Of a stretch of 64,000 bases of DNA, positions 57,979-64,000 are shown one piece after another. The first letter of the stretch is position 1; every line of letters begins with the position of its first letter. This stretch comes from Mesorhizobium sp. PAMC28654 (GTDB taxonomy: Bacteria; Pseudomonadota; Alphaproteobacteria; Rhizobiales; Rhizobiaceae). Both the position numbers and the translations under genes were made by a program. The stretch is from positions 1,550,001 through 1,614,000 of the forward strand of contig NZ_CP085135.1 of the NCBI RefSeq assembly GCF_020616515.1, written 5' to 3'. The notes under the pieces are model-generated. The model was not told the DNA's origin. It did no database searches and was given only the letters and a program-made list of their open reading frames with translations.

Positions 57979-58911
57979 ATGAACTGGAAACGCTACTTCT
58001 GGCCGGTCGTCGGCCTTGCCGCGGTTGTCTTTTCGCTCTTCCTGCTCTGGCACGAACTGCGCGGCGTTTCCCTCGATGACGTCTGGGACGGCATATCAGC
58101 CATTCCCACCCGCGGCTGGATCCTCGCGGCGGTCAGTTCCATCATCGCCTATGCGTCGCTTGCCGGTTACGATCACATCGCGCTCCTGCACATCGGCAAG
58201 CGCGTGTCGTGGCTGTTCGTCACGCTGTGTTCCTTCACCACCTATGCGCTGTCGCACAACATTGGCGGTTCGGTGTTTTCCGGCGCCGTCATCCGCTACC
58301 GCGCCTATGGCACGAGAGGGTTGACCGGACAGGAGGTCGGCGTGCTCGTGGCGATCTGCTGGATCACCTTCGTGCTGTCGACGATTCTGGCGTCCGGCCT
58401 GGTGCTGGTGTTCGAGCCGCAGATCCTCGACCGATTCTCCGGCATCGCGCATCACGGCCTGTCGGAGGCGGCGGGCATCGCCATGCTGCTTCTTGTCGCC
58501 GCCTATGTGTTCGGCAGCTGGCTGCATCTGCGCCCGCTGAAGATCGCCAGCTTCCAGCTGCACTATCCGGCGCTGCCGATTGTCGCCCGGCAGCTGATCA
58601 TCGGCCCGATCGAGCTTCTGGCGGCGGCGGCGATCATCTTCTTTGCCCTGCCCGAGGCCAACAATCCCGGCTACTTCGTCGTGCTAGGCGTCTTCCTCGT
58701 CTCGTTCTCGGTCGCGCAGATCTCGCACGCGCCGGGCGGGCTTGGCGTGTTCGAAGTCGTCTTCCTGGCTGGGCTTTCGGACATGGACCCGGTCGGCGTG
58801 CTGGCGGCGTTGCTGGTGTTCCGGCTGTTCTATTTGATCATCCCGCTGATCATCGGGCTGGGCGTCGTTCTGTTTTTCGAGCGCTCGCAGTTCAGCCGCC
58901 CCGGCAAGTGA
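57979..58911 (+). CDS. YbhN/UPF0104-like membrane protein (lysylphosphatidylglycerol synthase TM-domain family)
   Basis: 310 residues with eight helices. TYALSHNIGGSVFSGAVIRY and the later SHAPGGLGVFEVVFLAGL are the hallmarks of the flippase-like membrane domain shared with MprF. The catalytic synthase domain is absent, so a lipid-handling role is possible but not shown. Confidence 0.82.
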   Translation: MNWKRYFWPVVGLAAVVFSLFLLWHELRGVSLDDVWDGISAIPTRGWILAAVSSIIAYASLAGYDHIALLHIGKRVSWLFVTLCSFTTYALSHNIGGSVFSGAVIRYRAYGTRGLTGQEVGVLVAICWITFVLSTILASGLVLVFEPQILDRFSGIAHHGLSEAAGIAMLLLVAAYVFGSWLHLRPLKIASFQLHYPALPIVARQLIIGPIELLAAAAIIFFALPEANNPGYFVVLGVFLVSFSVAQISHAPGGLGVFEVVFLAGLSDMDPVGVLAALLVFRLFYLIIPLIIGLGVVLFFERSQFSRPGK

Positions 58912-59044
58912 AGCGCAACCGCCAAATTTCGAAACGTTGTGATTTGAAAGACAAAGCAGGCTTGACTATTTTCCGCTGGCGGCTACAAGGCAGCGCTCAC
59001 AGCGGCTCGGCCGCTCAGCCCGCGCGGTTCATGACCACGCCTGC

Positions 59045-59118
59045 TGGGGAATAGGTTAACGGTAGACCCACGGACTCTGACTCCGTTAGTCCTGGTTCGA
59101 ATCCAGGTTCCCCAGCCA
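59045..59118 (+). tRNA. tRNA-Gln (anticodon CUG)
   Basis: The full cloverleaf can be drawn: acceptor TGGGGAA/TTCCCCA, D arm AGGTTAACGGTAGACC, anticodon stem ACGGA/TCCGT with loop CTCTGAC, T arm CCTGG-TTCGAAT-CCAGG, discriminator G and encoded CCA at 59116-59118. Confidence 0.95.
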
Positions 59119-59305
59119 AACATTCCACAAACAAGAACATGGCTTAGTGGGGCAACTTGATCGTTTTCATTTTGCATCGCTTGCAGATCAATCGCACTCC
59201 GCGCGTAACTTGAGGCGGCGAGATTCCCGGAGCGAAAAAGATTGGTAGCCGCTGGTGGGTGCCACTGGCTAAGCTTCGTGAAAAATTCCTGAACGAGGCC
59301 GCGTC

Positions 59306-59938
59306 ATGACAACCGATAGCCAGTACATTCTCGAAAGCATCAGCCAAGGCTGCGTGATGCTTTCCGATGGCGAGTTCGTCATCGACAGGCTGGTGAAGTA
59401 TTTCGGCAACGGGAGGATCCGGTGGCACGTCGAATTCCGTGGGCATCGCATCGAATTGACGACAGGCCAGCTCAAGAAGCAGCCTACTTTCCGCAGGAAG
59501 ATGCTAGAACAGGCCGGCGTGTTGCCGCCCCAGCGTGCCGGGGCCGATTACAGGCGATGGGCTATCGACCTGAGGAAGAATGCCGTTGAGCTTCCTTGGC
59601 GAGATAGACCGGTCGATGTCGGTTTCGCCATCAACCGACTCGCCAGCCACGGTGATGGGCGCTGGACGGTTGAATACCAAGGCAAGGCAATCAAGTTCAC
59701 TACGACCAAACTCCGCAGGCAAGTCAGTTTCCGCAAACGCATGCTGGCCAAGGCCAAGGTACTGCCGCCCCAACTGGACCCGGCTGCCTATCGGAAGTGG
59801 ATGGAGTGGCTCATTCAAAACGCCACCGAGGCCGCACCGCAGGCCGGAGATGCCTTGATGACCGAGAAAAGTTGGCTCGACGACCTGCCAGAGTTAGCCG
59901 GCTGGCAAAATGAAACGCCGTTCAGAGAGACCAACTGA
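59306..59938 (+). CDS. unknown protein made of two tandem copies of one domain
   Basis: 210 residues. Residues 26-93 and 109-173 are copies of the same unit: IDRL/INRL, a beta-hairpin (RWHVEFRGHRIEL / RWTVEYQGKAIKF), TT..L..Q..FR(R/K)(K/R)ML.(Q/K)A, VLPPQ and YR.W. The linker and the acidic C-terminus (SWLDDLPELAGW) are unlike the repeats. Both units are basic, suggesting nucleic-acid or protein binding. GAGG lies nine bases before the start. It sits alone between tRNA-Gln and tRNA-Cys. A faint resemblance to short modules in phage primase/helicase proteins is inference only. Confidence 0.7.
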   Translation: MTTDSQYILESISQGCVMLSDGEFVIDRLVKYFGNGRIRWHVEFRGHRIELTTGQLKKQPTFRRKMLEQAGVLPPQRAGADYRRWAIDLRKNAVELPWRDRPVDVGFAINRLASHGDGRWTVEYQGKAIKFTTTKLRRQVSFRKRMLAKAKVLPPQLDPAAYRKWMEWLIQNATEAAPQAGDALMTEKSWLDDLPELAGWQNETPFRETN

Positions 59939-60043
59939 GAAGAAAGAGCCGCGAAGCGAAAGGAAAATCCATTTGATCGATGGAAAGAGGCTTCCGCGTG
60001 CGAGGTTGACGAAGCGTTGGTGGGATGGTCATAAGAGCCGCGC

Positions 60044-60117
60044 GGTCTGAGGGCGGGACGGTGACGCATCGGTCTGCAAAACCGACGTAATGGGTTCAAT
60101 TCCCATTCAGACCTCCA
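60044..60117 (+). tRNA. tRNA-Cys (anticodon GCA)
   Basis: Acceptor GGTCTGA/TCAGACC, D stem GCG/CGC, anticodon stem TCGGT/ACCGA with loop CTGCAAA, four-base variable region, T arm ATGGG-TTCAATT-CCCAT, discriminator T and encoded CCA. T73 and GCA are the main cysteine identity elements. Positions 8 and 14 read G and G, where bacterial tRNAs almost always have U8 and A14. Confidence 0.88.
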
Positions 60118-60122
60118 TTTTC

Positions 60123-60155
60123 AAAAGCCCTCCGCGCTTAGCCGGGCGGCTTTTC
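60123..60155 (+). terminator. hairpin terminator after tRNA-Cys
   Basis: AAAAGCC (60123-60129) pairs with GGCTTTT (60148-60154), with GC-rich inner sequence, five bases after the CCA end. Confidence 0.6.
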
Positions 60156-60303
60156 TTGTTGGGCGACGCCAAACCTTACCCTCTCAAACAGTGGCGACGG
60201 CACTCATGGCGTTTGCCATGCCTACGGATTTCGGTTCAGATTGATGGGGAAGGAATCTGGCTGGAGCTTGGCTCGCGGCCGACAACATTTTGCATGAGAA
60301 TCC

Positions 60304-61989
60304 ATGGACCATTTCAACCTCGGCACCTACCGCCGCCCTATCTCCACCCGTTCCGAGGAAACCCAGCGCTGGTTCGATATCGGCCTGAACTGGTGCTACG
60401 GCTTCAACCATGAGCAAGGCATCAAGTGCTTTGAGAAGGCGCTGGAAACAGACCCCGACTGCCCGATGGTGCATTGGGGCATCGCCTATGCCGCCGGGCC
60501 TTTTTACAACCTGACCTGGAAGGAGCATGGCGAGGCGGAGGCCAACAGCGCGACGAAGCGTTGCTTCGAGCATGTCCAGTTGGCGCGCGCCAACGCCGCT
60601 GGAGCCAGCGATGTCGAAAGGCGATTGATCGAGGCGCTGGCCTGCCGTTTCCAGAAGCCGCACCGCGTGAGCCCCCAGGAATTCGAGCAGTGGGATGATG
60701 CCTATGCCGCCGCGATGCGGCTGGTCTATCAGAGCTTTCCTGATGATCATGACGTTATGGCGTTGCTGGTCGAGGCGCTGATGATGCGCACCGTGCGACG
60801 TCTCTGGAACCTCAAGACAGGCGAGCCAGCCCCGAATTCCGATGTCGTCGAGGCGCTGGAGGTTTGCGAGCGGTCAATTGCGCTCGCCGACGAGGCCGGC
60901 ATCACGCAGCATCCGGCGATCGTTCATCTGCATATTCACCTGCTGGAAATGTCTGTCATGCCGGAGCGCGGCATGCGTTCGGCGGATATGCTCGGCGAAA
61001 TGTGCCCGGATGCCGGGCACATGAACCACATGCCCGGCCACATCTATGTGCTGTGCGGCGAATATGAGAAGGCCAGGCTTGCCAGTGAAAAGGCGGTTCG
61101 CGCCAACGATCTCTATCTCGCCTATGCGGATGAGCCGACCTACTATCTGCTCGGCTGCTGCCACGACCTGCATCTGATGATGTTCACCTGCATGTTCCTT
61201 GGCCAGTACAGGCCGGCGCTGTGGGCCGCCGACAAGGCGCGCAGCCTGGTGACGCGCGATGTGGTCAGCCTTGCCGACCGGCCCAAACTTACCCAGACGG
61301 TTGAAGGCTACCACGCCATGAAATCGCATGTGCAGGTGCGCTTTGGCCGCTGGCAGGAGATCATCGACGAACCGATGATTGAAGAGCCAGAACTCTATGT
61401 GCTGACGGCAGCCATGCAGCACTACGCCAAAGGTGTCGCGCATGCGACGCTTGGAAACTTCGCCGAGGCAGAGCGCGAGCGCGAACTGTTCCACCAACAC
61501 CTGACTGAGATCCCGCCGGAGCGGCGCTTCCTCAGCAACCCGACGCGGGCTTCGCTTGGCGTCGGCGCCGCCCTGCTCGATGGCGAGCTTGCCTATCACC
61601 GGGGCCGGCACGACGAGGCCTATGCACATCTGCGGCAGGCGGTCGAACTTGACGACAATCTATCCTACACCGAGCCTTGGGCCTGGATGCACCCGCCACG
61701 CCACGCGCTGGCCGCCCTGCTTCTCGACCGGGGCCACGCGCGGGAAGCCGAGCAGGTCTATCGCGACGATCTGGGCCTGAGCGGCACGGTGCAGCGCTGT
61801 GCCCAGCACCCGAACAATGTCTGGGCGCTGCACGGACTGGTGGAATGCCTGAAGCTGCGCGGTGAAACCGAGGAATTGCCAGCGCTGCGGGCCAAACTCG
61901 CCAGGGCGCTAGACAAGGCGGACGTGCCGATCACCTCATCGTGCCTGTGCAGGACCAGCGTGGAGCCGGCGCACAGTTGCTGTCATTGA
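60304..61989 (+). CDS. TPR-repeat protein with His-rich motif and Cys-rich tail
   Basis: 561 residues made almost wholly of tetratricopeptide-like helical hairpins (e.g. GIKCFEKALETDPDCPMVHW; ARLASEKAVRAND; HYAKGVAHATLGNFAEAERE). Embedded are HLHIHLLE (208-215) and GHMNHMPGHIY (238-248), His-dense motifs conserved in this poorly characterised family. The C-terminus has CLC (about residue 549) and CCH as the last residues. A metal- or heme-linked scaffold is possible but not shown. There is no signal peptide, so it is probably cytoplasmic. Confidence 0.8.
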   Translation: MDHFNLGTYRRPISTRSEETQRWFDIGLNWCYGFNHEQGIKCFEKALETDPDCPMVHWGIAYAAGPFYNLTWKEHGEAEANSATKRCFEHVQLARANAAGASDVERRLIEALACRFQKPHRVSPQEFEQWDDAYAAAMRLVYQSFPDDHDVMALLVEALMMRTVRRLWNLKTGEPAPNSDVVEALEVCERSIALADEAGITQHPAIVHLHIHLLEMSVMPERGMRSADMLGEMCPDAGHMNHMPGHIYVLCGEYEKARLASEKAVRANDLYLAYADEPTYYLLGCCHDLHLMMFTCMFLGQYRPALWAADKARSLVTRDVVSLADRPKLTQTVEGYHAMKSHVQVRFGRWQEIIDEPMIEEPELYVLTAAMQHYAKGVAHATLGNFAEAERERELFHQHLTEIPPERRFLSNPTRASLGVGAALLDGELAYHRGRHDEAYAHLRQAVELDDNLSYTEPWAWMHPPRHALAALLLDRGHAREAEQVYRDDLGLSGTVQRCAQHPNNVWALHGLVECLKLRGETEELPALRAKLARALDKADVPITSSCLCRTSVEPAHSCCH

Positions 61990-62155
61990 TATCCGTCGCG
62001 GCGGCAAGGCTCGCTTTCCCTGACAAATTGTCTCAAAACTGCTGCGCAATTTAGAGCAACATGAATTATGATACGGTCCTGGATTGCGAGCCGGCGGGAT
62101 GCAGACAGCTCTCTTGCGGGCGGAGGTAACGGATGTCTTCGCGGGGCACATCGGG

Positions 62156-62923
62156 ATGAGAACGCGCTTTGTCCTCGCGGTTGTCTGCTTGTTGCTGGTC
62201 GTCCAAAAAGCCGTCGCGGGTTGGTACCACGTGGAAAACTACGAAGGTTCCCTCGGACCCTTTCCCATCCACCTTTCCATACAGACATACGAGAGCTTTG
62301 GCAGCGGCATTACCGTCGAGGGGAGTTACTTCTACGACGGGAAACAAAGTCCCATTGCCCTCTATGGCAAGGCCAGCGGCAGCAGACTCGCGCTCTGCGA
62401 GATTTCAGACAGCAACGAATTTGAACGAGTCATAATAGCAGGATCGAAAACCCCTATCGGCACCGCCGGATGCGAATTTTCCATCGACGTCAATGAAAGC
62501 GGCGCGACAGGAACCTGGAGCCAGCACGCGATCAAATACCCTGTCACACTCAAGAAGGTTGCGAGCCTGGACGATACTGGCGACGGCAAGATTGACGGAG
62601 CCGTTGCCATTCCCTTCTGGGCGCAGACAGCCACCAATATGTTTTCAGGAATTTACACAAGCACAAGCTCCGGCATCTGCATGGAGAAAATGCAGATCAT
62701 CAACAAGAGCAGCAAGAAGGTCGATCAGGAGATCGATTTCGACAAGAATGACTGCAACGCCGGCATGCTGATGACACCTATCTACCTGAATGTTCAGAAA
62801 TTTTCGAAAAAAGGCTCGGACGTCATCTCCGTAAATTTCCGCAACGGCGGCGCCGGATATGCGACCGACTATGTCTTCGATAATAAAACCAAGACGTTTC
62901 GTCAGAAGAATCAAAAGAAGTGA
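62156..62923 (+). CDS. secreted protein of unknown function (255 residues)
   Basis: MRTRFVLAVVCLLLVVQKAV is a Sec signal, with cleavage near AVA-GW. The mature part is beta-rich with a few Cys (ALCEIS, TAGCEF, SGICMEK, DCNAGM) that could form two disulfides. Codon use is more AT-rich than in neighbouring genes, hinting at acquisition. A longer start at 62084 has no ribosome-binding site. No family recognised. Confidence 0.7.
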   Translation: MRTRFVLAVVCLLLVVQKAVAGWYHVENYEGSLGPFPIHLSIQTYESFGSGITVEGSYFYDGKQSPIALYGKASGSRLALCEISDSNEFERVIIAGSKTPIGTAGCEFSIDVNESGATGTWSQHAIKYPVTLKKVASLDDTGDGKIDGAVAIPFWAQTATNMFSGIYTSTSSGICMEKMQIINKSSKKVDQEIDFDKNDCNAGMLMTPIYLNVQKFSKKGSDVISVNFRNGGAGYATDYVFDNKTKTFRQKNQKK

Positions 62924-62989
62924 GCCAAGGGTGGCACCCGCGCCCACCCTGTCAGTTATGCAGTTGTTGGCAGGCGAACCCGCCTCCCC

Positions 62990-63136
62990 TGCTCCAGATC
63001 CCGCCTGCGCGAGCGCCACTTTCTGTTCGACCAGAAGGATGGTCAGGCCCCCGAAGTGGCCGAGCGCGTGTCAATCGCCGACTTGGCCGCCGGCAAGGTC
63101 GCGGACGCCGATGTCGCCTCCTTCATGACGCGGTGA
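62990..63136 (+). pseudogene. 3' remnant of an unidentified gene
   Basis: A frame ending TGA 63134-63136 reads RLRERHFLFDQKDGQAPEVA then ERVSIADLAAGKVADADVA and SFMTR, with a normal coding look but no start codon. Upstream the frame closes in the preceding 60 bases. It looks like the C-terminus of a lost protein. Its end overlaps the frameshift-extended tail of the next minus-strand gene. Confidence 0.4.
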
Positions 63137-63151
63137 GGGCAAACTCCTTCG

Positions 63152-63917
63152 TCATGAAAAGATTTCCGCCAGTTCGTCGACGCTGGTGCCTTCCTTGATC
63201 CGGGCGCAGTTCAACATAGCTGACAGCCGGAGCGACCGTTGTAATCGTTGAGACAACAGCAGTCACAAGGGCATTCACGACGAAAGCCGCGGGCAGGCCA
63301 AAAACGACCGCCACCTTGCTCAGAACCAGCCGGATCGCGATCGCTGCGATAATCAGGATAAGCCAGAAGCCCAGCAACGGCCAGCGGCAGCCTTTCGTAA
63401 GGTCGCGGCTGCGCGCCATGCTGCCGAATACCCCCAACCGCTCCTGAACCTGGATCGGAATGGCGACCGACCAGCGAAGCAACAACATGATGCCGGGTAC
63501 AACAAGGAGCACGCAACCTAGCCCCACACCAAGACCAATCAGCAGAGCAATGCCTACCACAGGCAGCACTACGGAGAACGCTGTCTTCAGGCAGTCTCCT
63601 ATCGCAGGCCGCTTGCCTTGCAGATCCTCGATCGCAGCGCGCACCAATGCCGCTTGCAAAATGGACCCAAGGACGATTGAAATCAGCCAGGCCGCGACGC
63701 CGAGGATTACTCGTTGCGCTGAAAACTGTGGGGCACCAGCCACGACACCCGCCACCGACTTCCAGAGCCAAAGCTCACGTACCAGTTCGGGCACTCCGGA
63801 AAACAGCAGCGACAGCCCCAGGCACAAGCCAATGTTGCGGCCAACAATGTCGAAGCTGTCACCGAAAACCCTCCCGATGCGGAACTTGTCCGGACGATCG
63901 AGTGCTGTTGAGACCAC
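63152..63917 (-). pseudogene. YciC/GDPD-membrane-domain-like protein, frameshifted near its C-terminus
   Basis: ATG 63917. About 240 residues with six hydrophobic helices (FDIVGRNIGLCLGLSLLFSG; LIGLGVGLGCVLLVVPGIML; VPGIMLLLRWSVAIP typical of the membrane domain of glycerophosphodiester phosphodiesterase-like proteins). At about 63200-63205 one extra C changes the frame. The expected ending RRIKEGTSVDELAEIFS-stop (63152-63154) is replaced by an Arg-rich tail running to 63123. The next upstream gene ends in the same LAEIFS, which confirms the original frame. Most of the membrane domain is intact, so a functional protein with an altered tail is possible. Confidence 0.65.
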
Positions 63918-63979
63918 GATTTACCCTTTCTCGTTCGCATCAATCCCAATGCGCTGATCGCGCGGCACGACCTTGCGCG

Positions 63980-64000
63980 CTACGAAAAGATTTCAGCCAA
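63980..64000 (-). CDS. 3' end of a paralogous membrane-protein gene (partial)
   Basis: The last six codons read LAEIFS-stop (TAG complement at 63980-63982), identical to the original end of the preceding gene at 63152. This suggests a tandem duplication. The rest lies outside the window. Confidence 0.5.
   Translation of the reverse strand: MAEIFS

Noticed and set aside
59045..60117. integrated element with tRNA attachment repeats
   Set aside because: No integrase gene and no second copy of either tRNA 3' end was found in the window.

Overview
The window is GC-rich chromosomal DNA of an alphaproteobacterium in the order Hyphomicrobiales (Rhizobiales), most likely Mesorhizobium or a close Phyllobacteriaceae relative. 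The evidence is the riboflavin/nusB cluster behind nrdR, the L,D-transpeptidase gene next to its MarR-type regulator LdtR, a Mg-type HemB, a K-insensitive-type HppA, leucyl-transferase Bpt, DUF982 and OpgC proteins, and rhizobial-style intergenic palindromes. There is no rRNA, CRISPR array or complete insertion sequence. Genes are dense and on both strands. Core genes are mixed with accessory regulators, transporters and envelope genes.

Layout. 1-92 is the tail of an unidentified gene. 277-1737 is a broken sugar-epimerase-like cupin and a family 2 glycosyltransferase. 1925-4066 is hppA. 4367-8176 is a YehZYXW-type osmoprotectant ABC operon whose last permease gene is frameshifted. 8397-13062 is MFS pump - nusB - ribH - (antitoxin relic) - ribE - ribD - nrdR. 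13153-15524 is a GlpM-like protein, a secreted protein and glyA. 15673-18237 is a CPA1 antiporter and a frameshifted LuxR regulator. 18297-20405 is ldtP/ldtR. 20633-24246 is a membrane protein, an enoyl-CoA hydratase-family gene, a DUF2066 gene and hemB. 24506-28087 is a glyoxalase-like protein, a DHFR-like reductase, a frameshifted ppk2 and a GT90 glycosyltransferase. 28285-36735 is accessory: a small K/E-rich ORF, DUF982, GntR/MFS, DUF423, LacI with three operators, OpgC, an esterase, and TetR with a frameshifted drug pump. 36738-46011 holds sthA, an RDD protein, bpt, a DMT exporter, an AI-2E-family permease, parC and a secreted protein. 46096-57694 holds aspS, a cupin, an MFS pump, rnd, a MAPEG protein, a membrane protein, guaB, a second MFS pump, rlmE and ppx. 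57979-64000 holds a YbhN-like protein, tRNA-Gln, an unknown protein built of two tandem domains, tRNA-Cys, a TPR protein, a secreted protein and the start of a tandem pair of membrane proteins.

Two themes stand out. First, seven genes or relics carry a single disrupting change (one in-frame TGA and six single-base-type frameshifts). All are in dispensable functions, while every housekeeping gene is open. Second, many accessory regulators sit beside readable operator palindromes: two tandem 13-mers for TetR, three CG-centred 14-mers for LacI, overlapping TGGTA palindromes for GntR, and an inverted repeat in front of ldtP. No complete, clearly new multi-gene system was found. The best unknowns are the tandem-domain protein between the two tRNAs, the small ORF controlled from the LacI operator region, and the His/Cys-decorated TPR protein.
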